From NCBI GenBank assembly GCA_947625205.1, contig CANQNN010000011.1, positions 24,448-88,447 on the forward strand: a stretch of DNA of 64,000 nt, in the 5' to 3' direction. Position numbers and translations under genes: made by a program. This DNA comes from an uncultured Lachnospiraceae bacterium (GTDB lineage Bacteria; Bacillota; Clostridia; Lachnospirales; Lachnospiraceae). Below, one piece after another: positions 52,651 to 62,783 of this stretch. The notes under the pieces are model-generated. The model was not told where the DNA came from. It was given only the letters and a program-made list of their open reading frames with translations, and made no database searches. The stretch's first letter is position 1; each line of letters starts with the position of its first letter.

Positions 52651-54428
52651 AGCGTTTGGCAGAGCAAAGGTGGTTTGTCTGGCTGACAAGATACTGGTTC
52701 GTATTCCCGATCGCCGGCTTTCTTGCGCTGACGGCGGCGGTGCTCTTCGGCTACGGCGAGAAAAGCTATATCGGCGTACATGACAATATGGATCTTTTTC
52801 TCGCGCAGTTTAGAATGCTGCAGAACACCGGGACATTTTGGCGTCATGGGGTGGAAGCGCCGTTTTTGGGCGGTATCAGCAGGGACGATCTGCCGTCGGA
52901 GCTTTCGCTCTACAGTGTGTTGTATATGATCTTCCCGACTTACACGGCCTATGTCTTGGGTATCCTGGGCAAGATCCTGATCGGTATGCTGTCTTTCCGG
53001 CTGCTCGCGAAAGAGCTGTATCCGGATCGGTATATATTGTATCGTCCGATCGTATATATGTCAGGCTTTGCGTACGGCATCTTATGGGTGTTCCCCGCGT
53101 TTGGCTTTGCTTTTGCCTCGATACCGCTGTGTGTGTATCTGCTTGTCAAGATATACCGCCGGGAGGGGAAAGGGTGGTACTGGTGGTATGCAGCGCTGTT
53201 CGCTTATCCGCTGGTCTCCTACTTCTCCTATCACGGCATTTTTATTCTGGGATACCTTGTGATCGCTGCGGTGTGGCTGTCTATACGTGACAGAAAGCCC
53301 GCGTGGCGTCTTTGGCTTGGCACGGCGGTCCTTGCGCTGGGTTACGCTGTGTGTGAGTACCGCCTGTTCGGGCAGATGCTGTTTAGCGATGAGGTGACGA
53401 TCCGCTCCACCATGGTGAATCCGAGTCTCAGCGCGGCGGAGATCCTGCGGGAGATCGTTACGGTCTGGCGCGAAGGTATCTTTCATGCGGACGGCGTACA
53501 CGGCAAGGTGGTACTGCCCGTGTGCGTGTTGTATTTTTTGGTGCAGAACGGCCGGTACCTGTGGAAGAGAAGCTGGCGCGGGATATTTCATGATCCTTTT
53601 AATCTTGTCATGCTGTTTTTGGTGTTTAACAGCGTGGTGTACGGCCTGTATGACTGCGGGCCGCTTAGGTCGTTTGTGGAGACGCTCGTGCCGCCGCTTC
53701 AAGGCTGGCAGTTCAACAGGACGGTCTTTTTCAACCCGTTTCTGTGGTACGCGGCGCTTTTCCTTGTACTGACCCGGCTGTACGACAAAGGGGGATGGCA
53801 GATGCGGATCGCCGATCTGATCGTCTGTATTGCCGTGCTTGTCGTGATTCTGACACCGAATCGGTACAATGACTTGTATGCCACCTGCCGAAACAGACTT
53901 TATGAGCATATACGCGGCACGGAAGTGGACGAGCTGGATTACGAACAGTTCTATGCACAGGCGCTTTTTCGGGAGATCAAGGAAGATATCGGCTACGCGG
54001 GAGAGTGGTCCGCGGCCTACGGGCTGCATCCGGCCGTTTTGGAGTACAACGGGATAGCGACGCTGGACGGCTATCTGGGCTTCTATCCGCAGCAGTATAA
54101 GGAAGATTTCCGAAAGATCATCGCGCCGGCGCTGGAACGGGTGGAAGAGACGCGGATCTATTATGACGACTGGGGCGCGCGGGCATATCTGTACTCCGGC
54201 ACGGATCTGAGCATCGTCAGCGCCACGAAGACGGTGTACGCCACGGACCGGGACATCTATATCGACACGGAGGCGTTCCGGGGCTTGGGCGGCCGGTACA
54301 TCTTCTCGCGGATAGCGCTTGACAATGCGGCGGACAAACAGCTCGGCCTTGTGGGAAGCTACACGGCGGCGGACGAAAGCGTCACGATCTATGTATACCG
54401 CGCGGATGGCGGGACAGACGGGCAATAG
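52647..54428 (+). CDS. Large membrane protein, DUF6044/YfhO-like
   Basis: A 593-residue protein with about 12 membrane segments and a soluble C-terminal domain (from about residue 430). The first loop has YIGVHDNMDLFLAQFRMLQN and FLGGISRDDLPSELSLYSVLYMIFP, which I associate with DUF6044 and YfhO-like GT-C proteins. YfhO acts in glycosylation of lipoteichoic acid. It overlaps gtrA by four bases. Function here is inferred from fold and neighbours. Confidence 0.72.
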   Translation: MKRLAEQRWFVWLTRYWFVFPIAGFLALTAAVLFGYGEKSYIGVHDNMDLFLAQFRMLQNTGTFWRHGVEAPFLGGISRDDLPSELSLYSVLYMIFPTYTAYVLGILGKILIGMLSFRLLAKELYPDRYILYRPIVYMSGFAYGILWVFPAFGFAFASIPLCVYLLVKIYRREGKGWYWWYAALFAYPLVSYFSYHGIFILGYLVIAAVWLSIRDRKPAWRLWLGTAVLALGYAVCEYRLFGQMLFSDEVTIRSTMVNPSLSAAEILREIVTVWREGIFHADGVHGKVVLPVCVLYFLVQNGRYLWKRSWRGIFHDPFNLVMLFLVFNSVVYGLYDCGPLRSFVETLVPPLQGWQFNRTVFFNPFLWYAALFLVLTRLYDKGGWQMRIADLIVCIAVLVVILTPNRYNDLYATCRNRLYEHIRGTEVDELDYEQFYAQALFREIKEDIGYAGEWSAAYGLHPAVLEYNGIATLDGYLGFYPQQYKEDFRKIIAPALERVEETRIYYDDWGARAYLYSGTDLSIVSATKTVYATDRDIYIDTEAFRGLGGRYIFSRIALDNAADKQLGLVGSYTAADESVTIYVYRADGGTDGQ

Positions 54429-54504
54429 GATACGCGGGATATCCAAGACAGATGACAGAGATGGAGATCCGTATCGGATCAAACAGAGAAAAAGGAGAGG
54501 GATC

Positions 54505-55485
54505 ATGCCGATCAGAGTACACAACTTTGCGGGCGTGCTCGGCTGGAACGCCAGAAAATATCTGCCGAAGCTGTCCAGCGAGAGCTATCTGAAGCTGCAG
54601 TTTGTAACAAGGAGAAGGCTGCAGAAAAACTATATCGAATACTTTATGGCGCAGGACGAGCCGCCGCATCCGCTCGTCGTCAATCTGGAGACGGTGAACC
54701 GCTGCAACAGCACGTGCGAGTTCTGTACCGCCAACATTCATGCGGAGAAGCGCCCTTATATGAAAATGGACGACGATCTGTACTATTCCGTCATCGACCA
54801 GCTCCGCACATGGAATTACAGGGGGCATCTGACACTGTACGGCAACAACGAGCCGTGGCTGGACAAGCGTATCGTGGAATTTCACCGATATGCGAGAAAA
54901 CAGCTTCCGGACGCCTTTCTGTTCATGTCCACCAACGGGCTGCTCCTTGATATCGACAAGACGAAAGCGATCGTGCCGTATGTGGATCAGCTTATCATCA
55001 ACAACTACTGCATGGATATGAAGCTGCATGATAATATCAAGGAGATCTACGATTATGTGAAGGCGCATCCGGAAGAGTTCAAGGACGTGGATATCCTCAT
55101 TCAGATAAGATACCTGAAAGAAGTGCTCACGAACCGCGCCGGCAGCGCGCCGAATAAACAGGGCGCAAAGAAGCCGATCCGGGAAACGTGCCTGATGCCG
55201 TACACGGATATGTGGATCATGCCAAACGGCAAGCTGGGCATCTGCTGCTGCGATAATTTCGAGGTGACCGATCTGGCAGACCTGCATGAAGTGTCCGTGA
55301 AAGACGGCTGGAACAGTCAGCCCTACCGGGAACTCAGACAGGCGATCCGGGACGGCAGACAGAACTACCCGTTCTGCCGTTACTGCGATTTCATTGACGC
55401 GGGGCTGCGCATGGACGCCGTGGACGATGTCTTAAAGCATCACGATAAGCTGCACGGCGCCAGGCAGTCCGTATTTAAAAAGTAA
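54505..55485 (+). CDS. SPASM-type radical SAM protein
   Basis: A 326-residue protein. The radical SAM motif is CNSTCEFC (C-x3-C-x2-C, about residues 73-80). A C-terminal SPASM-like region has CLMPYTDMWIMPNGKLGICCCDN and later FCRYCDF, with enough Cys for an auxiliary cluster. ATG 54505 has AAAGGAGAGG at good spacing. The longer frame back to 54319 overlaps the previous gene and is rejected. Its substrate is unknown; members of this group act in glycan and peptide modification. Confidence 0.85.
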   Translation: MPIRVHNFAGVLGWNARKYLPKLSSESYLKLQFVTRRRLQKNYIEYFMAQDEPPHPLVVNLETVNRCNSTCEFCTANIHAEKRPYMKMDDDLYYSVIDQLRTWNYRGHLTLYGNNEPWLDKRIVEFHRYARKQLPDAFLFMSTNGLLLDIDKTKAIVPYVDQLIINNYCMDMKLHDNIKEIYDYVKAHPEEFKDVDILIQIRYLKEVLTNRAGSAPNKQGAKKPIRETCLMPYTDMWIMPNGKLGICCCDNFEVTDLADLHEVSVKDGWNSQPYRELRQAIRDGRQNYPFCRYCDFIDAGLRMDAVDDVLKHHDKLHGARQSVFKK

Positions 55486-55511
55486 AGCAAGGTACAGATG
55501 AGGGCGGGTAC

Positions 55512-56474
55512 ATGAGAAAAAAGAGACTGTGCAGGATACTGACATATATTTTGCTGGCATCATGTCTGACCGGCTGCGGCGGCGGAAGCGGCAGAGAAGA
55601 TGTTGCGGCGGATACCGGCGCGGAGCAAACCGCTGCCGATGCCGAAGCGGAGGCGTCCGAAGAGACTGCTGCAGAGGAGACGCAGACAGATACCGCAGCC
55701 GATGTACCGGGGGACACGGAACAGGCGCCGGCGCAGGACGATGCCCTGCGAGGGCTGGGCTTATCCATTGTGGGTGACAGTCTCTCGACTTATTCGGGCT
55801 GGCAGCCCTACGGCTTTAATACCTATTACCCCATCAAAGGTATTTTGGAGGATGTCACGCTGACCTGGTGGATCATGCTGTTGGACGATACGGGTATGGA
55901 GCTGTGTACGAACAATTCCAGTTCGGGGAGCACCTGTGCCGGAGATTCCACGGCGGAGGATATACAGGTCGGCTGCAGCAGCCTTCGGCTTTCCTTCATG
56001 ACCGATACGCACGGGCGGATGCCGGATATCATCATTGTCTACATGGGAACCAACGATCTGCTGGATGCCGTTCCGCTGGGCGAGAATGACGGGACGATGA
56101 TGGTGGAGGAGGGTGAGGTCAAAACCTTCGGCGACGCCTACAGCATGATGCTGGACAAGCTGTCAAGCGACTATCCGGCTGCACAGATCTACTGCTGTAC
56201 GCTGACGCAGGTAGGCGACTGGGGCAAAACAGAAGCGCAGCCCTTCGTGCCCTTCACGAACAGCCTTGGCCTGACGGCGGCGGACTATTCGGAGCGGATC
56301 CGGCTGATCGCCGAAAATAAGGGCATGCAGGTGGTGGATCTGTACAACTGCGGGATCGTCACAGACAATCTGCCGGCCTTGACGGTAGACGGCGTGCATC
56401 TTAAGCCGGAAGGGATGCAGTATATAGAAGCAGCCATGCTGGCGGCGCTGCGCGGCGATACGGACATGGAATAA
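55512..56474 (+). CDS. SGNH/GDSL hydrolase lipoprotein
   Basis: A 320-residue protein with a lipoprotein signal peptide: a KKR start, a hydrophobic stretch, then LASCLTGCGGG, with the lipidated Cys at about residue 22. An Ala/Glu/Thr-rich linker runs to about residue 75. The SGNH blocks are IVGDSLSTYSGW (Ser), YMGTNDLLD (Gly-x-Asn) and DGVHLKPEG (Asp-His). It is likely exposed on the cell surface and acts on an acylated glycan. A bidirectional terminator follows. Confidence 0.9.
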   Translation: MRKKRLCRILTYILLASCLTGCGGGSGREDVAADTGAEQTAADAEAEASEETAAEETQTDTAADVPGDTEQAPAQDDALRGLGLSIVGDSLSTYSGWQPYGFNTYYPIKGILEDVTLTWWIMLLDDTGMELCTNNSSSGSTCAGDSTAEDIQVGCSSLRLSFMTDTHGRMPDIIIVYMGTNDLLDAVPLGENDGTMMVEEGEVKTFGDAYSMMLDKLSSDYPAAQIYCCTLTQVGDWGKTEAQPFVPFTNSLGLTAADYSERIRLIAENKGMQVVDLYNCGIVTDNLPALTVDGVHLKPEGMQYIEAAMLAALRGDTDME

Positions 56475-56484
56475 AGAACGAGAG

Positions 56485-56510
56485 AGGCTTCCCGTTTTGG
56501 GAAGCCTTTT
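56485..56510. terminator. Intrinsic terminator between convergent genes
   Basis: AGGCTTCCC, loop GTTTT, GGGAAGCCT, then TTTT. The stem is followed by T on the plus strand. It ends the lipoprotein transcript and adjoins the stop of the minus-strand flavoprotein. Confidence 0.85.
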
Positions 56511-58066
56511 TAAGACTTTGTCTCGTGGTATTCTTTCTCGGTGTTGACGTTCCAGATGTTATCCTTGTTCTCGATACCGTTCACGATATTCTTGACCGTC
56601 TCGAAGGAGGTCATCATGGAGTGGTCGATGTTGTTGTAGCGGTGCTGCCCGTTGCGGCCCACACAGTAGAGATTGTCGATGCTCTTCAGATATGCGGTCA
56701 GGGTATCCATCTCGCTGTAAGTGTCAAAGTAGGCGGGATATGCTTTCCTGACGGATTCCGCATGGGTGTCGAGCACATCCGCCTCGCTGTCAATCAGTCC
56801 CATCTTGATCATTTCCGAGATGCCGAAAGCGGAGAATCGGTCTTCGGGCATATTCCACAGATCGTCCCCTTCGCTGCAGAAGTATTCCAAGCCGACCCAT
56901 ACCGTGTGCTCCAGATCCGCCACCATGTAGGGCGACCAGTTGTTGTAGATCTGGAAACGGCCGATCTGTACCGTGCGGTCGTGGACATAGATCCAGTTGT
57001 CCGGCACGATATTGCCGATGGTCTTTATCTTTGTCTTATTCTTCAGATTCAGCTTGCGGAGCAGGACGCCGAGCGTCCTGTAATCGCGGTAGGGAAGACC
57101 GGCTGCGATGGCGGCCTCGTGCTTTGGCACATCGTTCATGCCGCCGACCAGATCCTTCACGGGCATGGAGGAGATAAAGATATCGCCCTCCACGGTGATC
57201 CGGCTGCCCTGATTCTCGTATGTGAGCGAGGTGATATGATCCTGCGCGTCCTTGTGCAGATTGGTCACCTTGCAGTTCCGCAGTATCGTACCGCCCATCT
57301 TCTCGATCTCTTCGGCGGTCACGTCCCAGAGCTGTCCCGGCCCGAGCTTCGGGTAGCTGAAGGATTCGATCAGGGAGGTCTCCACATGGCGGTCATTCCT
57401 GCCCGGCAGCAGTTTGCCGAACATGTCCTTGATGATGGCAAAGACGGACAGCCCCTTGGCGCGCTGGGCGCCCCAGCTCGGATCAATCTCACTCGGATGG
57501 CGGCCCCACAGATTCTCCGTGTAACGCTCAAAGAACATGGAGTACAGTTTCCGGCCGAAGCGGTTGATATAGAAATCCTCCAGCGACTTCTCCTCGCGCT
57601 TGTGTACGACGGAGGCAAGGTAACTGAACACCGCGACGATATCCGTGGCCAGCCCCATGTTGGCAAAGGTCTCCCACTTCAGGCTGATAGGATAATCGAA
57701 AAATTTCTGGTCATAATAGATGCGGGATACGCGGCCGCGCTTCAGCATGACCCTGTCTTCCTTCTCCGGATCCGGGCCGTTTGGCGCAAGCTCCACGTTC
57801 CTCGACAGCTTGATATCGTCATAGGCGGGAGCGCCCTGACGGGGCAGCATCTTGTCCCACCATTCATTTACTTCCGGCACCTTGGAGAAAAAGCGGTGTC
57901 CGCCCATATCCATGCGGTTGCCCTTGTAGTTGACCGTCTTGGAGATACCGCCCATGGCATCGCTTTCCTCTAAAACGATCACCTCGTAGTCACTGCTCTG
58001 TCTCAACAATTCGTATGCGGCGGTCAGGCCCGCGGGGCCTGCGCCGATCACATATACTTTCTTCAT
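56510..58066 (-). CDS. FAD-dependent oxidoreductase, UDP-galactopyranose-mutase-like
   Basis: About 518 residues. The FAD-binding N-terminus is [18 protein letters not shown] with [13 protein letters not shown] and [15 protein letters not shown]; the C-terminal [18 protein letters not shown] segment is typical of the UGM/amine-oxidase-like group COG1232. UGM converts UDP-galactopyranose to the furanose form, but this protein is longer than classical UGM, so the substrate is uncertain. The start at 58066 has GGAG six bases upstream on the reverse strand; ATG 58078 is also in frame. It is monocistronic and divergent from the next gene. Confidence 0.82.
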   Translation of the reverse strand: MKKVYVIGAGPAGLTAAYELLRQSSDYEVIVLEESDAMGGISKTVNYKGNRMDMGGHRFFSKVPEVNEWWDKMLPRQGAPAYDDIKLSRNVELAPNGPDPEKEDRVMLKRGRVSRIYYDQKFFDYPISLKWETFANMGLATDIVAVFSYLASVVHKREEKSLEDFYINRFGRKLYSMFFERYTENLWGRHPSEIDPSWGAQRAKGLSVFAIIKDMFGKLLPGRNDRHVETSLIESFSYPKLGPGQLWDVTAEEIEKMGGTILRNCKVTNLHKDAQDHITSLTYENQGSRITVEGDIFISSMPVKDLVGGMNDVPKHEAAIAAGLPYRDYRTLGVLLRKLNLKNKTKIKTIGNIVPDNWIYVHDRTVQIGRFQIYNNWSPYMVADLEHTVWVGLEYFCSEGDDLWNMPEDRFSAFGISEMIKMGLIDSEADVLDTHAESVRKAYPAYFDTYSEMDTLTAYLKSIDNLYCVGRNGQHRYNNIDHSMMTSFETVKNIVNGIENKDNIWNVNTEKEYHETKS

Positions 58067-58191
58067 AGAAAACTCCATCGGTTCTGTTATCGTTTGGCCG
58101 TAAAGCCGTCACTGTCAGTAAAAATGTACGGCATACATATCTATTAGTTTATCATGTTTGGGAAAGGATGTACACGGAAATATGAAAAACT

Positions 58192-58220
58192 TTGAAAAAT
58201 GGCGTCATATGTGCTATAGT
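58192..58220 (+). promoter_or_regulatory. Sigma-A promoter for the 58272-62768 operon
   Basis: TTGAAA at 58192-58197, 17 bases, TATAGT at 58215-58220, with an extended TG. Predicted start near 58227, giving a 45-base leader with AAGGAG before ATG 58272. Confidence 0.78.
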
Positions 58221-58271
58221 ATTGATGTTTGTTAGGCGCGGGCCGCAGTGCCCGTGACCGAAGGAGTCCTC

Positions 58272-59378
58272 ATGATAAGTTTACTGTTCTGGCTCGTGGT
58301 CATACCGTTCTGCATCGGTCTGCTACCGGCTCATTTTATAACGGATAAGAAAGCCGCCGGGCCGGGTCTTGTATTGCTGTCCGGTTTCTTTGTCATGTGG
58401 GCGCTGTTCGAGGCGGCGGCGCTTCCGGCAGTCATTTTTGTGCGTTACGCTAATTTCAGGGCGGCGTCTGTCGGTTTTGCGGCGGGCAGTATCCTGTGTG
58501 CCATGGCCGGCGTGCTGCTTGCAATTCGGCGCCGAAGAGCGCCTGTCCGTGCGGACGGCGGGATATTCGCTCCGGTCCGCGCGATGTCGTGGGCCGAACG
58601 GAGCGAGTGGCTGCTTTTTTTCGGTCTGCTCGGTTTTCAGCTCTATAAGGCTGCGGCATACGCCTCCTTTGACGGAGACGATGCGTATTATGTGGTGGAG
58701 TCGCTGATCGCGCAACAGGCGGACGTCATGTACCGTATCCTGCCCTACACGGGGCGGCCTACGGATCTCGATGTCAGGCATGCGCTGGCGGTCTTCCCGA
58801 TGTGGATCGCTTATATCGCCGACAGGAGCGGTATCCATGCGACGATCGTTTCGCATCTGATCATGCCTTTGGTGCTGATCCCGCTGAGTTATCTTGTGTA
58901 CTATGAGATCGGCAGACTGCTCTTCTGCCGCAGGGCGGATGAAAACGGCGGGAGCTTTTCGGGAGAGGATCTGCCGATCTTTATGATCATCATGGCATTG
59001 TTTCAGATGTTCGGAAATGTATCCATATACACCAACGAGACTTTTTTCCTGACAAGGACATGGCAGGGAAAAGCGGTGGCGGGCAGTTTGGTGATCCCGG
59101 CGCTGTTTTGGATCTTTCTGCAGATATACGGTGGCAGGGAGCGGGAAGGACGCACGGGAGCCGGTGTGTGGATCGTGTTTGTCTGCGTCAATATGACGGC
59201 GGGTATATGCAGTTCTATCGCGGTATTTCTGATCAGTATCCTGACGGCGGTGGCGGCGCTTGCCCTCGCGGTCGTGCAGCGGGATCTCAAGGTGCTCCTG
59301 AAAATGGGGGCCGCATGTATTCCGAACGTGGTCTATATGGCGATTTATGTGGTGATGGCGTACAGCTATCTGTGGTGA
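58272..59378 (+). CDS. Multi-spanning membrane protein (DUF6077-like), N-terminal half
   Basis: About 368 residues with nine or ten membrane segments. Loop residues YASFDGDDAYYVVESLIAQQ, then TGRPTDLDVRHALAVFPMW, resemble a GT-C external loop; I associate this with DUF6077 but cannot be certain. It ends MAYSYLW just after a membrane segment. The next gene continues with membrane segments and a soluble tail, as the C-terminal half of such proteins would. The two may be a split gene or a two-subunit protein. ATG 58272 has AAGGAG upstream. Confidence 0.68.
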   Translation: MISLLFWLVVIPFCIGLLPAHFITDKKAAGPGLVLLSGFFVMWALFEAAALPAVIFVRYANFRAASVGFAAGSILCAMAGVLLAIRRRRAPVRADGGIFAPVRAMSWAERSEWLLFFGLLGFQLYKAAAYASFDGDDAYYVVESLIAQQADVMYRILPYTGRPTDLDVRHALAVFPMWIAYIADRSGIHATIVSHLIMPLVLIPLSYLVYYEIGRLLFCRRADENGGSFSGEDLPIFMIIMALFQMFGNVSIYTNETFFLTRTWQGKAVAGSLVIPALFWIFLQIYGGREREGRTGAGVWIVFVCVNMTAGICSSIAVFLISILTAVAALALAVVQRDLKVLLKMGAACIPNVVYMAIYVVMAYSYLW

Positions 59379-59390
59379 CGGGAGAGGTCT

Positions 59391-60155
59391 ATGTGGGGTA
59401 TTTTTCTTGAGAGCGTCGTGATCTTTCAAAACTATATGGGCTTTCATGAGAACGGCTATCTGGCCGGTATCTATCTCTTTGCGCTGTTGTACCTGTGGCT
59501 GGCAGAGAAGGACAGGCGGAGGCGGGCGATCTTCGTCTACGCGCCGACACTGCTCCTGTTCCTGTTTTTCTGCCCGCTGTTCCGCAAAGTGTTTGTGCGG
59601 CTTCTGGAGGATTCGGAGACGTATTACAGGCTGCTGTGGCTTCTGCAGATGAGCATGGTGAGCGCCTACGGTCTGTTGAAGCTGTGCGGCAGACATCGCA
59701 GGATCGGGCTGGCGGTCATCTGCGCCGCCATTATTGCCTGCGGCGATTATGTATATGACAGCGAGCACATCACGAAAGCGGAAAATGCATATCACCTTCC
59801 GCAGGAGGTCATCGACATCGTGGATATGATCGAACCGGAGACAGGGCGCATCACAGTGCTTGTGCCGGCGGATCTGATCTATTTTGTGCGGCAGTACAGT
59901 ACGAATATAGAACTTCCGTACGGCAGGGAAATGCTGATCGCCAGATGGGATTATCACCATGCCATGTACGAGGCGATGGAGAAGGCGGAGGTGATCGAGG
60001 CGGACACCTTCACGGAACTGGCGAGGGAGTATCCCTGCGCCTATATCGTGCTGAAAGAGGACAGACAGATCGACGAGCCGCTGACAGAGCATGGCTATGA
60101 CCTGTACGGACAGGTGGGCGGATACCTGATCTATCGGGACACGCAGACGGAGTGA
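59391..60155 (+). CDS. Membrane protein with soluble C-terminal tail, probable second half of the preceding GT-C-like protein
   Basis: A 254-residue protein with about four membrane segments (to about residue 120), then a soluble part (YHLPQEVIDIVDMIEP...GRITVLVPAD). The tail is like those ending other large membrane proteins in this window, for example at 9862. It starts 12 bases after the previous stop with GGGAGAGG at normal spacing, so it is translated on its own. There is no sign of a simple frameshift. It ends four bases before the MBOAT start. Confidence 0.65.
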   Translation: MWGIFLESVVIFQNYMGFHENGYLAGIYLFALLYLWLAEKDRRRRAIFVYAPTLLLFLFFCPLFRKVFVRLLEDSETYYRLLWLLQMSMVSAYGLLKLCGRHRRIGLAVICAAIIACGDYVYDSEHITKAENAYHLPQEVIDIVDMIEPETGRITVLVPADLIYFVRQYSTNIELPYGREMLIARWDYHHAMYEAMEKAEVIEADTFTELAREYPCAYIVLKEDRQIDEPLTEHGYDLYGQVGGYLIYRDTQTE

Positions 60156-60159
60156 CGAT

Positions 60160-61686
60160 ATGCTTTTTAATTCCTATATTTTTGTGTTTCTTTTTCTTCC
60201 TATATGTCTGCTGGGCTTCTACCTTCCGTCGAATCACAGGGGGCAGGGCAGGGCGGTGCAGGACAAGCTGTTCCTGATCTTCATGTCTTTCTGGTTCTAC
60301 GGCTATTTTAACCCTGCCTATCTGCTCATCATGATGTGCAGCATCGGCGTGAATTATCTGTTTCACAGGATACTGTCCCGCAGACCGCATAAGGCGGTCA
60401 TGATACTCGCGGTGGCGGTCGATCTCGGCGTGCTGTTCTATTTTAAATACTATGATTTCTTTGCCGAGACGGTCAATGCCGCATTCGGCGCTTCCGTGGC
60501 GCTTCGGCATGTCCTGCTGCCCTTGGGGATCAGCTTTTTCACGTTTCAGCAGATCTCTTTCGTGGTCGATACTTACCGCGGGGAAGTGCGGGATTGTCCG
60601 CTTGTCGATTATACGCTTTTTGTCTCTTTCTTTCCGCAGCTGATCGCGGGGCCGATCGTCAATCACGGCGAGATGCTCCCGCAGTTTGCACGGATCGGGC
60701 AAAGACCTGTCAGGTGGGAACGGATCGCGGAGGGGCTGGGGCTGTTTATCCTCGGACTGGCCAAGAAAGTGCTGCTTGCGGATACGTTTGGCGCGGCCGT
60801 GGATTTCGGTTACACGAATATTGCGATACTCGGGCGTATGGACGCAGTTCTCGTCATTGTGAGTTACTCCCTGCAGCTGTACTTTGATTTCAGCGGGTAC
60901 TGTGATATGGCGCGCGGGATCGGCAAAATGCTGGGAATAGAGCTTCCCGTCAATTTTGACTCGCCATACAAGGCGGTAAACATCGTAGATTTTTGGAAGA
61001 GATGGCATATCACGCTGAACCGTTTCTTCACGAAATATGTCTATATCCCGCTGGGCGGCAATCGCGTCGGCACGGGGAGGATGTATCTGAACCTGATGAT
61101 CGTATTTTTGCTCAGCGGCCTGTGGCACGGCGCGGGCTGGAATTATCTTGTCTGGGGCGCCCTGCACGGGATACTGTATGTGCTGACACGATTCTGGTCA
61201 AGGAGTGTCAGGCCGCGGCTTGGCGGAGGAAAAGCAGCGGCGCGCATGCAAGGAAGCGGCATTGCCTTGCGTGTGTACAGCGCGGGCCTGACGTGGGCGT
61301 CGCGGCTCCTTCTCTTTGCGTATGTGAGCGTGGCGTGGGTCTATTTCCGTGCGGAGGATATCGCACAGGCAGGGCGGATGCTGATGACCGCGGTCAAGGG
61401 ACCTGTGCAGAAGCTCTCTATGGATCTGGCGGCATGTTTTCAGTTAGATGAGTTCTGGTATGTCATCAAGGTGCTGCATCTCGACAACATGGCGTGTAGC
61501 CGCTATATTTTGCTCTGGGTCATGCTTGGCGCCGGCATTTATCTGTCGATGGCGGGCCGGAATGCGGCGCAGCGCATGGAGCGTGTGCGATACGGGACAG
61601 GCTCGGCCGTAGTGTTTGCGGCGCTGGCAGTGTGGTGCGTCCTCACCTTTTCAAAGGTCAGCACGTTCCTGTACTTTAATTTCTGA
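60160..61686 (+). CDS. MBOAT family O-acyltransferase (third copy)
   Basis: A 508-residue polytopic protein. NSYIFVFLFLPICLLGFY starts the family pattern; RFFTKYVYIPLGGNRVG and FLLSGLWHGAGWNYLVWGALHG, with the catalytic His around residue 325, follow. Its partner SGNH-like gene follows 27 bases downstream. This is closest in style to AlgI. It is the third MBOAT in 20 kb. Confidence 0.92.
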   Translation: MLFNSYIFVFLFLPICLLGFYLPSNHRGQGRAVQDKLFLIFMSFWFYGYFNPAYLLIMMCSIGVNYLFHRILSRRPHKAVMILAVAVDLGVLFYFKYYDFFAETVNAAFGASVALRHVLLPLGISFFTFQQISFVVDTYRGEVRDCPLVDYTLFVSFFPQLIAGPIVNHGEMLPQFARIGQRPVRWERIAEGLGLFILGLAKKVLLADTFGAAVDFGYTNIAILGRMDAVLVIVSYSLQLYFDFSGYCDMARGIGKMLGIELPVNFDSPYKAVNIVDFWKRWHITLNRFFTKYVYIPLGGNRVGTGRMYLNLMIVFLLSGLWHGAGWNYLVWGALHGILYVLTRFWSRSVRPRLGGGKAAARMQGSGIALRVYSAGLTWASRLLLFAYVSVAWVYFRAEDIAQAGRMLMTAVKGPVQKLSMDLAACFQLDEFWYVIKVLHLDNMACSRYILLWVMLGAGIYLSMAGRNAAQRMERVRYGTGSAVVFAALAVWCVLTFSKVSTFLYFNF

Positions 61687-61712
61687 GAATGGGGCAAGGA
61701 GCTGGATCATAT

Positions 61713-62768
61713 ATGAACAAATACAAGAAGTGGATTATCACTGTGGCAGCGGCAATCTGCATATCGCTCCTTTTGACAGCGGCGCTGGTGATTTTTGTGG
61801 ATCCGTTTTTTCAGTATCATGCGCCGCTGGAGGGATTTCCCTATCTGGTGGATAACCAGTTGTCCCAGAATCCGGGTATGGCCAGGCACATGGAATATGA
61901 CAGCGTGATCCTCGGATCCTCCATGACCGTCAATTTCGACACGCGCTGGTTTGCGGAAAAGCTGGGCCTCGATGCGGTCAAGCTGTGTTACAGCGGCGCA
62001 TATCCCAAGGATCAGGCAAACATCATGGATATCATATTTGACAGCGGACATCGGGTGGACGCGGTGTTTCTGGGCGTGGACGTGGCGACCTACACAGGCG
62101 GTGTGGACGAGACGAAATACCCGATCCCGGCGTATCTGTACGATGAAGATCATCTCAATGACGTGCAGTATCTGTTTAACAAAGACGTGGTGCTGAACTA
62201 TATCCTCAGACCGCTTGCAGATCCGGACAAAACGGATCTGGCGACCGTCTATCAGAGCTGGTGGACGGACGAGTACTACAATATCCAATGGGTCATGCAC
62301 AACTATGAGCCGCCCGCCGCCGTGGCGCAGGAAACACCGGCGGACGCGTATATCCCGCGTACGGAGCAGAATCTCAGAGCCAACCTGTGTCCGTACATTG
62401 AGAGCAATCCGGACACGACATTTTATATTTTTTTCCCGCCCTACAGTATTCTGTACTGGAATGATGCGATACAGGAGAATCATCTGGAAGCGACATTGGC
62501 GGAATATGCGTATATTGCCGACACGCTGTTTGCCTACGACAATGTGCGGATCTTCTTTTTCCCGGATCAGGAATGGATCGTGACAGACCTCAACAATTAC
62601 GCGGATTATACGCATTATCACAAGGATATCAACCGCTATATGACGGAGTGCTTTGCGGACGGCGCCTGTGAGATAAAGAGCGCGGACGAAATGGACGGCG
62701 CGCTCGTTCGGCTGCGCGCCGTGATAGATGCTTTTGATTTTGACGAGTTGTTCTCAAAGGAATACTGA
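61713..62768 (+). CDS. Membrane-anchored DltD/AlgJ-like SGNH protein, MBOAT partner
   Basis: About 351 residues. One N-terminal membrane segment (WIITVAAAICISLLLTAALVIF, about residues 7-28) is followed by an external domain. The motif DSVILGSSMTVNFD has the Ser of the nucleophile block, LCYSGAYPKDQ and FLGVDVATY follow, and DYTHYHKDINRYM near the end supplies possible Asp and His. Such proteins receive or transfer the acyl group moved by the MBOAT protein. GGAGCT is near ATG 61713, which is preferred over the earlier in-frame start. Confidence 0.78.
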   Translation: MNKYKKWIITVAAAICISLLLTAALVIFVDPFFQYHAPLEGFPYLVDNQLSQNPGMARHMEYDSVILGSSMTVNFDTRWFAEKLGLDAVKLCYSGAYPKDQANIMDIIFDSGHRVDAVFLGVDVATYTGGVDETKYPIPAYLYDEDHLNDVQYLFNKDVVLNYILRPLADPDKTDLATVYQSWWTDEYYNIQWVMHNYEPPAAVAQETPADAYIPRTEQNLRANLCPYIESNPDTTFYIFFPPYSILYWNDAIQENHLEATLAEYAYIADTLFAYDNVRIFFFPDQEWIVTDLNNYADYTHYHKDINRYMTECFADGACEIKSADEMDGALVRLRAVIDAFDFDELFSKEY

Positions 62769-62783
62769 CGATTGTGTCATATT

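Noticed and set aside
54319..54504. Earlier start for the radical SAM gene at 54505
   Set aside because: The extension overlaps the end of the 52647 gene, is Arg-rich nonsense-like sequence, and lacks a ribosome site.
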